64,000 nt of DNA from Peptoniphilus_B koenoeneniae (GTDB lineage Bacteria > Bacillota > Clostridia > Tissierellales > Peptoniphilaceae), in NCBI RefSeq assembly GCF_030812875.1, contig NZ_JAUSTN010000005.1:62001-126000 (forward strand), in the 5' to 3' direction. Shown here in pieces: positions 26,198 through 34,477 of the stretch (position 1 is its first letter; every line of letters starts with the position of its first letter). The notes under the pieces are model-generated. The model was given only the letters and a program-made list of their open reading frames with translations, ran no database searches and was not told the DNA's origin. Position numbers and translations under genes: made by a program.

Positions 26198-27070
26198 ATG
26201 ATTGATATTATAATTATAGGCGCAGGTCCCAGTGGGGTTAGTGCCGCCCTATATGCAAAAGCAAGGGGTAAAAATATTTTAGTTTTTGAAAAAGAAAAAA
26301 TCGGTGGTTTAATTTCAAATGTTTCAAAGGTTAGCCATTATGCTTCCGTTGAAAAGGATGAAACCGGTCCTGAATTTGCAAAAAGATTGGAAGACCAATT
26401 AAATTATTCTCAAATTCCTGTAAAATTTGAAGAAGTTAAAAAAATCGAAAAAATCGGAGATTCTTTTAAAGTTACAACAAATAAAGACCAATATGCATCT
26501 CAAAAAGTTATTTGTGCTTGCGGTTCAAGTCTAAAAGAATTACCTTTAAATGTTCCGGAAGATTTTTCTGTTAAACATTGGCCTTTAGGAAATGAAGAAG
26601 AGTTAAAGGGCAAAACCGTCATTATTAACGGTGGATCTGATGGTGCAAGTAAAGAAGCTCTTTACATTTCTAAGTTTGCAAAGGAAGTTCATATAGTTCA
26701 AGACCAAGATAAACTTATGTGTATTGATGAATTTAAAAGACAAATTGAAAATTCTGAAAATATTAAGGTTCACACTTCATCAAAATTACTTGAAATTAAT
26801 GTTGTAAATGGAAAGTGTTTAAGTGCAAAATTGACAAATTCTGAAATAAAAGATGATAAGGGCATTGAAATTTATGCTCAAATCGGTCAAAATGGCAACA
26901 GTGAAATTCTAAAGGATTTTGCAAATGTTAATAATACTTTCTTAGATGAAGATATAATTTCAAAAACTTCAGGACTTTTCTTTGCAGGAGATATTCGTGT
27001 AAAGCCTGTTAAACAAATTGCAACAGCTGTTTGTGACGGTTGCCTTGCAGGAATTAATGCTTGTAAATAA
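26198..27070 (+). CDS. Thioredoxin reductase-like FAD/NAD(P) oxidoreductase without CxxC
   Basis: About 290 residues from the ATG at 26198, with GGAGGT upstream. FAD-binding IIIIGAGPSGVSAALYA at the N-terminus, an NAD(P) site (KTVIINGGSDGASKEAL) and the C-terminal FAD motif GLFFAGDIR...QIATAVCDG follow the thioredoxin reductase fold exactly. The redox-active CxxC that should lie just before the NAD(P) domain is absent: the stretch reads FSVKHWPLGNEEELKG. It therefore cannot reduce thioredoxin in the usual way and resembles ferredoxin/flavodoxin-type or orphan TrxR-like reductases. Partner unknown. Confidence 0.82.
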   Translation: MIDIIIIGAGPSGVSAALYAKARGKNILVFEKEKIGGLISNVSKVSHYASVEKDETGPEFAKRLEDQLNYSQIPVKFEEVKKIEKIGDSFKVTTNKDQYASQKVICACGSSLKELPLNVPEDFSVKHWPLGNEEELKGKTVIINGGSDGASKEALYISKFAKEVHIVQDQDKLMCIDEFKRQIENSENIKVHTSSKLLEINVVNGKCLSAKLTNSEIKDDKGIEIYAQIGQNGNSEILKDFANVNNTFLDEDIISKTSGLFFAGDIRVKPVKQIATAVCDGCLAGINACK

Positions 27071-27106
27071 AAAAAGCTATGGGAAATTTCCCATAGCTTT
27101 TTTCTT
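27071..27106. terminator. Bidirectional terminator
   Basis: AAAAGCTATGGGAAA / TTTCCCATAGCTTTT, a perfect long stem between convergent genes with A-run and T-run on both sides. Confidence 0.93.
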
Positions 27107-28231
27107 TTAAAATTCAGTAAGATATTTTATTATAGCTTTTGCAGCTTTTATAAATTCTTCAATTACCACATATTCTTCTTTTGTGTGGACTTTTTCCATG
27201 CCGGCTCCTATTATTATAGAGTTAAAGCCTTCTTCTGCAAAAAAGTTTGCGTCAGAACCTCCCCCTATTATTTGTAAGTCTGCATCAATTCCCATGTCTG
27301 CATATATTTTTTGAAATTCTTTTGCAAATTTTAAATCGTCTTTTGAGGTTAGGGGCGGATATACAAATTCTTTTTCTATTTCAAATTTTCCCCCATATTT
27401 TTTAGCACTTTCTTTGCCGATTTTTTCAAACTCAGATAAATATTGTTCCAATTTTTCTTTTTTGTGGGATCTCATTTCTCCATGGCAATAAGCATAATCA
27501 GGCACTACATTTGTTGGAAAGTCGCAATGTATCTCTGAAATATTTGCCGTTGTAATTTCGTCAATTCTTCCAAGTTTAATTTTGCTTATAGTTTCAGCTA
27601 ATATTTTTATTGCATTTATTCCTGCTTCAGGATTTATTCCGGCGTGAGATGTTTTTCCATAGGCTTTTAAGAAGTAGTTTGATGCACAGGGTGCCTGATA
27701 GGCTACATGGCAGGAAGGGCCAGCGTTATCAACTACAATCATATTTTTTGCAGGGTTTATATTTTTATAAACTTCCTTCCAATTTATATTTTGTGCTCCA
27801 AGCATTCCTGCTTCTTCTCCTGGTGTGAAAATACAATAAATATCTCTGTGGGCAATTTTATTTTCTTTTAAATATTTAATTGCATATAAGACAGTGGCAA
27901 GTCCTGCTTTGTCATCTCCACCTAAGGTGGTACTGCCGTCTGTTCTTATTATTTTTTCTTCTTCTACAATTTTTACATTTTTATTAGGCTCAACTACATC
28001 CATGTGGGCTGAAAAAGTGACTCCTTGTCCCTCACCTTTTATATGGGCGAAAATTGTGGGACAGTTTCCTCCATAGGTATCTTGAGACTCATCAAGATAG
28101 ATTTCTGCGCCTATGTTTTCTAAAAATTTTATTATATGTTTTGCCACTTCTTTTTCCTTTAGAGATGGTGAATGAATTTCTACAAGTTCTTTGAATATTT
28201 TTTTTAATTCTTCTTCATTAAAATTTTTCAT
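27107..28231 (-). CDS. Peptidase T-like M20 metallopeptidase
   Basis: A 374-residue zinc aminopeptidase of the M20 family, closest in motifs to the PepT-like tripeptidase group: FSAHMDVVEP (metal His and Asp), LGGDDKAGLATVLYA (bridging Asp), PGEEAGMLGA (catalytic Glu) and GGGSDANFF. It would release amino acids from small peptides for fermentation. The start overlaps the end of the preceding gene by 14 nt, and AGAGG lies upstream. Confidence 0.9.
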   Translation of the reverse strand: MKNFNEEELKKIFKELVEIHSPSLKEKEVAKHIIKFLENIGAEIYLDESQDTYGGNCPTIFAHIKGEGQGVTFSAHMDVVEPNKNVKIVEEEKIIRTDGSTTLGGDDKAGLATVLYAIKYLKENKIAHRDIYCIFTPGEEAGMLGAQNINWKEVYKNINPAKNMIVVDNAGPSCHVAYQAPCASNYFLKAYGKTSHAGINPEAGINAIKILAETISKIKLGRIDEITTANISEIHCDFPTNVVPDYAYCHGEMRSHKKEKLEQYLSEFEKIGKESAKKYGGKFEIEKEFVYPPLTSKDDLKFAKEFQKIYADMGIDADLQIIGGGSDANFFAEEGFNSIIIGAGMEKVHTKEEYVVIEEFIKAAKAIIKYLTEF

Positions 28232-29750
28232 TTTTTTCCTCTTTTTTAAGTTTTTTAATTATTTTCTTTGTTTTTTCTGGTGGATAGGGAGCATTTTTTA
28301 AATTGTAATAATTTTTATCTATGACCAGGGCCTTTGTAGGAATATTTTCTTTTCCCGTAGGAACAAGTACATAATCATCTTCTAAAATTGTATCATCTTC
28401 TGTAATATAATTATACTTTTTATATGAGTCTTTAAAGACTACGCTTAAATAAATTAAATCTCCTTCATGTCTTGGTGCTTTTTTTGCGAGTTTTATGTTA
28501 AAAATATCAAATTCGTCATAATAGGACAAAATACTTTTTATTAATTTTATAAAAGTAAGCCATGATTTAGGCAGATTTTCTATGTTAAAATCTCCCTCTA
28601 AACTTTCGCTTTCAAGATTTCTATAATCAATTGTGATTTTACATTTTATATTGTCAATTTCTGATGGAATTACCTTTTTCTTTTTCCCACTTTTCTTATC
28701 TTTTTTTTGAGTCAGTTTTAAACTTGATACATAATCTAAAAGAATTCCAATCCTATTTTTAATTTTATATTCTTTGTTTATTTCTACATTATCTCCTAAA
28801 GCTCGTGCAACGTATATGCTTTCATTTTTTCTGTTTATTAGTAGAAATTCTTCATTATCATAGACAGAGGAACAAAATATTTCTCCGTCAACTTTTTCAG
28901 CTTCCACCGCTTTTATTCTTCTGAAGTTTATTTTTATATTTTCTATAATATGAGAGCTTTCATAATTTCCAAAAGCCCATATTTCTTTATTATTAAGAAT
29001 ATTTCTAAAAACTTCTGTAAGGTTTATTTCAGATTTATTATAGGCCATATATATGCCTATTAGTGGTCCGTTAAGTTTTATTATTTTATTATTTTCGTCT
29101 GTCAGCTCCAAATACCAATTGCCTATACCGGGGCTAAATTTATTAAAGTTTTTTCCTTTTAAAAATTCTTTTGTTACATCAAATAAAAGGTCTTTGTCTT
29201 CTTCACTTATTTGAAAATTTGCCTTATAAGTTTCATGGTAAAGTTCTTTTAAGTCCACAAATTTATATCTTATTAATTCCACATTTCCATTAAAATCAAT
29301 AAAAATCCTCTGCTCAATTTCTTGGCCTTTTTTCATGTTTTTATCGGAAAAAAGTTTATTTGAAATTAATTTTATTTTTTTTATTTTTCCAAATTCTTTT
29401 TCTTCTTTTGCATAGGTCAAGTTACAAAGACGAAAACTTGCATTTATCATCCAAATTAAATTTTCTTTATCCTCGCTTATGTTTTGGGATATATTATAAA
29501 GTTTTGCGTAAATAGCAGAAATTAAAATAAATATATCTTCAGAACTTAAAAATGAGCTTTCTATTAAGTTTGAATCTTTAAAAACTTGAGGATTTTTTGC
29601 AAAAAATCTATTGCCTAAGTAAATATCTGCTCCTAATTTTTCCAAATTTTCAAAAATTTTTTTATAATTTAAGTCTTGAAAGGCAAATAGGGGGTCTAAA
29701 AATTTATTTAATAAAAAATTCCCATATTCATTAAGATTTGTATAGATCAT
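28218..29750 (-). CDS. Protein of unknown function, 510 residues
   Basis: I do not recognise this protein. It has no signal peptide or membrane segment, is Lys/Glu/Ile-rich and alternates helix and strand. A basic patch (KKDKKSGKKKK) sits near residue 360. The C-terminal segment DDYVLVPTGKENIPTKALVIDK followed by NAPYPPEKTKKIIKK looks like a small beta-barrel domain of the kind that ends PriA-like or other nucleic-acid-associated proteins, but this is only a resemblance. It is translationally coupled (14-nt overlap) to the peptidase T-like gene. GAGGTGG precedes the ATG. Confidence 0.7.
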   Translation of the reverse strand: MIYTNLNEYGNFLLNKFLDPLFAFQDLNYKKIFENLEKLGADIYLGNRFFAKNPQVFKDSNLIESSFLSSEDIFILISAIYAKLYNISQNISEDKENLIWMINASFRLCNLTYAKEEKEFGKIKKIKLISNKLFSDKNMKKGQEIEQRIFIDFNGNVELIRYKFVDLKELYHETYKANFQISEEDKDLLFDVTKEFLKGKNFNKFSPGIGNWYLELTDENNKIIKLNGPLIGIYMAYNKSEINLTEVFRNILNNKEIWAFGNYESSHIIENIKINFRRIKAVEAEKVDGEIFCSSVYDNEEFLLINRKNESIYVARALGDNVEINKEYKIKNRIGILLDYVSSLKLTQKKDKKSGKKKKVIPSEIDNIKCKITIDYRNLESESLEGDFNIENLPKSWLTFIKLIKSILSYYDEFDIFNIKLAKKAPRHEGDLIYLSVVFKDSYKKYNYITEDDTILEDDYVLVPTGKENIPTKALVIDKNYYNLKNAPYPPEKTKKIIKKLKKEEKNEKF

Positions 29751-29784
29751 TTTCCACCTCAGTTTTCAGTCTATATTAAAACCT

Positions 29785-29822
29785 ATAAAAAAGACAGCCT
29801 TAAATCTTATAAGGCTGCCTTA
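29785..29822 (-). terminator. Terminator of the CoA-disulfide reductase gene
   Basis: On the minus strand AAGGCAGCCTTA / TAAGGCTGTCTT followed by six T's. Confidence 0.88.
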
Positions 29823-29825
29823 AAT

Positions 29826-31523
29826 TTAGTTAAAATTATAATCTGTTAAAATTTTTTCTCTTCCTAAAACTTTATCTTGATAGTATTCGTAAAGAGATAT
29901 GCCTAAGAAGGATCCTGCTATATTATAAACTTCTTTATAGCCATGTCCCTGAAGACATTTAAGGGCATTGTAAGACCTTTGAGATGATCTGCAGTGTAAA
30001 TATACCTTTTTGTCTTTTGGAATCTCCTCAAGCCTTTCTCTGAGCTCAGAGAGGGGTATATTTTTTGCACCTATAAGGTGAGATGCTTCAAACTCAACTT
30101 TTTCTCTTACATCAATTATGCACTCATGGTTTTCTACAAGTTCTCTTACTTTTGTAAGGGGAACTTGCTTAAATTCTTCATATAGAAGATTAAGTCCTAC
30201 AAGGGCAGCTTGGTTTACTACATCTTTTGCACTTCCATAGGGTGGTGCATAACATAACTCAAGTTCTTTTAAATCTTCAAGGCTTCCGTTTTTTTGTATT
30301 AAGGTTGAAATTACATCTATCCTCTTTACTGCCATGCCCTTTGATATTGCTTGAGCTCCTAAAATTTTTCCTGACGGATATTCAAATATAAGTTTAAAAA
30401 ATATTGGGCTTGCCTTTTTCATTAAACCTACCCTGTCTGAAGGAATCACAAAAGAATATTTATAATTAATTTTATTTTCCAAGCACTCTCTTTCATTTAA
30501 GCCGACACTTGCAACATTTAAATCAAAAATTTTTACAGCTGATGCTCTTACAACCCCTTTGTTGTTATGGTTTCTGTTATATATGTGATCTGCCACTGCT
30601 CTTGCTTGTCTTTGTGCCGGTCCTGCCAAGGCAAGTCTTTCATTTTTTCCTGTTATAAAATTATGACTTTCTATTACATCTCCAAGGGCATAAATATCTT
30701 CTTTTGAGGTTTGGTAATTATGATTTACTTTTATTGATCCTCTTTCAGTAAGTTCAATCCCACAGCCTTCTGCAAGTTTTGTGTTAGGTTTAACTCCTAA
30801 AGCTGCAATTACTAGTTGAGCCTTTACTTGTCTACCGGACTGTAAAATAACCTTATCTTCTTCAATTTCTTTTACCTGATCATTTACAATTAAATTTATA
30901 TTTTCATCTAAGATATATTTTTGTAAAATTTGTGCCATTTCATAATCAAGGGGCATCATAACTTGCTTTTGTCCTTCAACAAGACTTACATTAAGACCTC
31001 TATTTTTTAAGTTTTCCATAACTTCAAGGCCTATAAAGCCTCCCCCTATTACCAGGGCATCTTTTACATTTTTTTCTCTTATAAATTGATCGATTTTTTC
31101 CACATGGGGAACAGTTTTTACAGGAAATACATTTTCTCCTTCTATCCCCTTAATTGATCTTGGAAGAACTGCATCTGCTCCTGTTGCAAGGACAAGTTTA
31201 TCATAGGATTCAAAATATTCTTTATTATTCTTTAAATCTTTTATTTTTACCTTCTTTTCTTCTGCGTTTATTTCAAGAGCCTCATTTTCTACTCTAACTT
31301 CAATATTATATTGTTTTTTAAATTTTTCAGGACTCATTAAAAGCAAAGCTTTGCTATCTTCAATTTCGCCACCTAAAAAATATGGCAAACAACAATTGGA
31401 AAAAGATGGATAGGGTCCTCTTTCTATTAAAATTATTTCTGCCGACTCATCAAGTCTTCTAAGTCTTGCAGCCGTTGATGCACCTCCAGCAACAGCTCCT
31501 ATAATTAAAATCTTTTTGCTCAT
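29826..31523 (-). CDS. CoA-disulfide reductase with C-terminal rhodanese domain
   Basis: A 565-residue fusion. The N-terminal FAD/NAD(P)H pyridine nucleotide-disulfide oxidoreductase (IIGAVAGGASTAARLRR) has a redox Cys in SNCCLPY at 44 (the family usually reads NCGLPY), an NAD(P) motif VIGGGFIGLEVME, and ALGVKPN. From about residue 460 comes a rhodanese domain with the catalytic Cys in LHCRSSQRS. Such fusions reduce CoA disulfide, persulfides or polysulfide, which suits a sulfide- and methanethiol-producing anaerobe. AGAGGTGA precedes the ATG. An upstream perfect inverted repeat suggests repressor control. Confidence 0.9.
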   Translation of the reverse strand: MSKKILIIGAVAGGASTAARLRRLDESAEIILIERGPYPSFSNCCLPYFLGGEIEDSKALLLMSPEKFKKQYNIEVRVENEALEINAEEKKVKIKDLKNNKEYFESYDKLVLATGADAVLPRSIKGIEGENVFPVKTVPHVEKIDQFIREKNVKDALVIGGGFIGLEVMENLKNRGLNVSLVEGQKQVMMPLDYEMAQILQKYILDENINLIVNDQVKEIEEDKVILQSGRQVKAQLVIAALGVKPNTKLAEGCGIELTERGSIKVNHNYQTSKEDIYALGDVIESHNFITGKNERLALAGPAQRQARAVADHIYNRNHNNKGVVRASAVKIFDLNVASVGLNERECLENKINYKYSFVIPSDRVGLMKKASPIFFKLIFEYPSGKILGAQAISKGMAVKRIDVISTLIQKNGSLEDLKELELCYAPPYGSAKDVVNQAALVGLNLLYEEFKQVPLTKVRELVENHECIIDVREKVEFEASHLIGAKNIPLSELRERLEEIPKDKKVYLHCRSSQRSYNALKCLQGHGYKEVYNIAGSFLGISLYEYYQDKVLGREKILTDYNFN

Positions 31524-31588
31524 TTTTTCACCTCTTTTATTTAACTAACCTAACTTTCTTAAAATTTTTATTCTCTTAAATATAAAAT

Positions 31589-31613
31589 ATATAGTTAAGC
31601 TACTTAACTATAT
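31589..31613. promoter_or_regulatory. 25-bp perfect inverted repeat, probable operator
   Basis: ATATAGTTAAG-CTA-CTTAACTATAT: 11-bp arms identical in inverse orientation, 66-90 nt upstream of the CoADR start codon. The TA-rich sequence overlaps likely -10/-35 elements. Its size and symmetry suit a dimeric winged-helix repressor (ArsR or MarR type). The regulator is not in the window. Confidence 0.65.
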
Positions 31614-31675
31614 CATAAAAATAAATGAACTTTAACTATAATTAATTAAAATTCATTATTTTTTATATTTTTTCT

Positions 31676-31753
31676 TTATTTTACCAGGCCATAGGTTTGA
31701 ATAACATTATCTGCAAGCCCTCTATCTACAATTGTATAAATTGCATTAAACAT
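31676..31753 (-). pseudogene. Truncated P-II-like protein start
   Basis: An ATG behind a strong AAAGGAGGGAG site begins MFNAIYTIVDRGLADNVI, the typical first strand and helix of P-II-like proteins, but stops after 25 residues at TAA. It appears to be the surviving 5' end of a P-II gene. Confidence 0.55.
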
Positions 31754-31833
31754 AAAATCTCCCTCCTTTGAAATTTCTCCTTGGTTTTCACAGGTTTCCG
31801 ATCCCCATACTCCCAAAACATTTTCCACATAGG

Positions 31834-32242
31834 CTATCCCCCTATGGGCTTTTCAAACTCAAGTTTTTGGCAAATATATTGACCAGCTTTTTTTATTGTT
31901 GAAGAATAGCCTATAATTAAAACTATTTCTTTCTTTTTATCATTTAAACCCAAATAGTCGAAAATATTTTTATTTGCAGTTCCTCTTCCAAGAAAAATTG
32001 TTCCTCCTTCAAAGCCCATTTCTCTTAACAATATTTGTGCCGAAAGAATCTCCTCTGGGAGTAATTCCTATATCAACTCCCAGTAAAAAAACCGTAAGAC
32101 CTATAATTATAAAAAAAGCTCCTAAGTAAAAGCGAATAAACATATTCCCTTCCAAAGGAGTTATAGTTAAATGTAAAAATAAAACTAAAATGGAAATAGG
32201 AAGAACTGTTGCAAAAACTTCTTTAAATTTTTCAAATATCAA
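31834..32242 (-). pseudogene. Remnant of a DUF1538 - P-II locus fused by deletion
   Basis: From a TTG at 32242 (AGGAGG upstream) runs the N-terminus of a DUF1538 membrane protein (EVFATVLPISILVLFL, LTVFLLGVDIGI). Just after GVDIGIT, at about 32060, the frame is lost and within 15 codons ends. An overlapping frame continues with LREMGFEGGTIFLGRGTANKN, the middle of a P-II-like protein, ending at 31834. DUF1538 genes normally sit beside P-II-like genes, so a deletion has probably removed the end of one and the beginning of the other. Not expected to be functional. Confidence 0.65.
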
Positions 32243-32316
32243 AGAATCGCCTCCTAAAAACATAAAACCTAGATCTATCCTATTGTAAAAACATGACCTT
32301 TTGCAAGTCTAAAGCT

Positions 32317-33057
32317 TTAAAACTTTTTAATTTCCTCTTCTATGACATTAATTTCTTCTTTAATATCAGGATGTTCTTCAATTTCACTTTTAATAAACAT
32401 AAGCATAAAACTTAAAAATAAGAGAAAACAAGAAATCCAAATTGTTTTTAAGCCCAAAAAACCAATAAGTCTTCCACCTATGACAGCTCCGCCGGCAAAT
32501 AAAAAAATTATGCCGAAATATTGGATAGATTTTTCCAAAATACTTTTATTTTTTGTTTTAAAATATGCAAAAAGTGCTTCCGTTCCGCTTCTAATATTAC
32601 CTATACACATAGTGCTTGCAAATAAATGGCCATTAACTTTTCTAAAAGTCTGAACTTGCATGGCACAGGAAAAAGATACAAGAGAATTTGCAATTAAATT
32701 TAATTTTTCAGGTAAAAAGCCCACTATAAACAAAAGAAAAATTTCAATAATTAAAACCCTTTGTCTCCAATGAACTTTTCTTGAACTTTTAAATTTATTC
32801 CTGATAAATTCAGCAACAATAACTCCAAAAGAAAAAAATAAGATTGGAATAAAATAGGCAAAAACTTTAGAAAAATTTCCCTCATATAAACTGCCACTCA
32901 TAAGGACAATATTACCCGTTTGAGCATTGGCAAAAACATGTCCCCTTGCAATATAGGTATACATATCCTGTAAACCACCTGAAATTGATAAGAAAGCGGC
33001 AGTTAAAAAAGATTCAGACATTTCATTTTTACTTTTGTAATTTATTTTTAAATCCAT
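32317..33057 (-). CDS. YoaK/DUF1275 family membrane protein
   Basis: A 246-residue polytopic protein with six or so helices. SISGGLQDMYTYIARGHVFANAQTGNIVLMSG near the start is the DUF1275 (YoaK-like) signature. Function is unknown in the family. It is the last gene of an operon with an ArsC-like protein and a flavin reductase (gaps of 27 and 1 nt). No terminator is obvious downstream, so transcription may run into the decayed locus. Confidence 0.88.
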   Translation of the reverse strand: MDLKINYKSKNEMSESFLTAAFLSISGGLQDMYTYIARGHVFANAQTGNIVLMSGSLYEGNFSKVFAYFIPILFFSFGVIVAEFIRNKFKSSRKVHWRQRVLIIEIFLLFIVGFLPEKLNLIANSLVSFSCAMQVQTFRKVNGHLFASTMCIGNIRSGTEALFAYFKTKNKSILEKSIQYFGIIFLFAGGAVIGGRLIGFLGLKTIWISCFLLFLSFMLMFIKSEIEEHPDIKEEINVIEEEIKKF

Positions 33058-33084
33058 TTAAAAAATAAACCTCAAAATAAAATT

Positions 33085-33432
33085 TTATAAACTCTCAATA
33101 TATTTTTTTACATCCGGGCCAACAAAAACCTTATCTTTCACAAGAAGAATAGGTCTTTTAACCAGCATACCGTCTGTGGACAAAAGTTTATATTTTTCTT
33201 CAAGAGTCATCTTTTCAAGTTTTTCCTTTAAATTATTTTCACGATAAATTTTTCCACTTGTATTAAAAAATCTTTTAATATCAAGGCCGGATTTTTCATG
33301 CCACTTTTTAATTTCTTCTTGATTCGGATTTTCTTTATCAATTTCTCTTAAATCATACTTTAAATTTTTTTCTTGCATTAATTTTTCAACACCCTTACAG
33401 GTTGTACATTTTTTATAACAAATAAAAATCAT
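33085..33432 (-). CDS. ArsC/Spx-family thioredoxin-fold protein
   Basis: A 115-residue protein with a CxxC (CTTC, 9-12) at the start of the helix, as in Spx and the ArsC-like reductases, plus LVKRPILL and the conserved Arg/Pro region of the family. It lacks the C-terminal features needed to call it Spx itself, so it may be an arsenate-reductase-like redox protein or an Spx-like regulator. It lies immediately after the flavin reductase gene. Confidence 0.83.
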   Translation of the reverse strand: MIFICYKKCTTCKGVEKLMQEKNLKYDLREIDKENPNQEEIKKWHEKSGLDIKRFFNTSGKIYRENNLKEKLEKMTLEEKYKLLSTDGMLVKRPILLVKDKVFVGPDVKKYIESL

Positions 33433-33433
33433 T

Positions 33434-34360
33434 TTAATTCCTTTCGTTAAAAATATTTCTTGATAAATCTTTCATTCTCATGGCAAGATTATAATTTTCT
33501 CCAAGAACGTCATAGGGAATATCTTCATTTAAAACTCCCCTTTCCATATCTTCTGGTAAAAGTCCCATATCATCTGCACTATAATCTTCCATCCACTTTT
33601 CAGATGAATAATAGTCGTCAAAGGCCTTGGCTTTTTCTTTAAAATTTTCAAATTCATCTAAGGCTTCGTTTAACTTTTCTTGAACTTTAGAAAGCTCTTC
33701 CATAATCTTTTCCATCTTTGTTATTCTTTTAATTCTCTTATCAAGATCTTTTTTCAAATATTCTTCGCTGTATTCTTCAGCTTCCATATCCAAGTTTTCA
33801 TCTTCCATAATCTCTTTGCTTGCAAAAGCATTTCCAACAAAACCCCCAAGAAGATTATAAGTGTTTTCTACTGGATTATAGGTTATAAGATCCATAGACT
33901 CAGTTTTAATTTTTCCGTCTTGATCAATAAATTCTTCTTCTACACAGACATTTACAATTTCGCCCACAAGTCTGTGGTCTTTTTCATCATAACTTACAAA
34001 TTTACATTCTATGGAAAGAGGACTGAAAGAAATTATAGGAGCATCTACAAATTCACTTTTTATAGCTTCAAAGCTGGTTCTTTTAAGTTTATCTTTATTT
34101 TCATTTCCAGAAACAATTCCAATGTAATCTGCATCAAGTAAATGTTCCATATCTGCAAGATTTACCGTAAAAGCTTTTGTTCTTAAAACATTTTTTATAG
34201 TCTTTCTAACAGGGTTTATATAGAGGGAAATGCTTTTGTCATCTCTCATAGAACCATAGGCAACGTTCATGGCATTTGGACTTTTATCTTCGTTGTAGGT
34301 GCCTATAACAAGTACCGGCATTGGCAAAAGATAAGGTTTAATTCCTATGTTTTTTCTCAT
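33434..34360 (-). CDS. Flavin reductase family protein with acidic C-terminal extension
   Basis: Residues 1 to about 190 match the FMN-binding flavoredoxin/flavin reductase-like fold (LPMPVLVIGTYNEDKSPNAMNVAYGS, FTVNLAD, CKFVSYDEKDHRLVGEIV). The last roughly 110 residues are an unusual acidic coiled-coil-rich tail (AEEYSEEYLKKDLDKRIKRITKMEKIMEELSK pattern) not found in the basic family. First gene of a three-gene operon, with AGGAG upstream. Flavin-dependent electron transfer is expected; the role of the tail is unknown. Confidence 0.83.
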   Translation of the reverse strand: MRKNIGIKPYLLPMPVLVIGTYNEDKSPNAMNVAYGSMRDDKSISLYINPVRKTIKNVLRTKAFTVNLADMEHLLDADYIGIVSGNENKDKLKRTSFEAIKSEFVDAPIISFSPLSIECKFVSYDEKDHRLVGEIVNVCVEEEFIDQDGKIKTESMDLITYNPVENTYNLLGGFVGNAFASKEIMEDENLDMEAEEYSEEYLKKDLDKRIKRITKMEKIMEELSKVQEKLNEALDEFENFKEKAKAFDDYYSSEKWMEDYSADDMGLLPEDMERGVLNEDIPYDVLGENYNLAMRMKDLSRNIFNERN

Positions 34361-34477
34361 AATTATCTCCTCCTACTTTTTATTCTTTATAAATTATATC
34401 ATTTATTGTTAAAATCTAATCCATAAAACTTTAATAAAGTTTTTTTTCTGATAAAATTATTTTAAGGGAGGTTTTAT

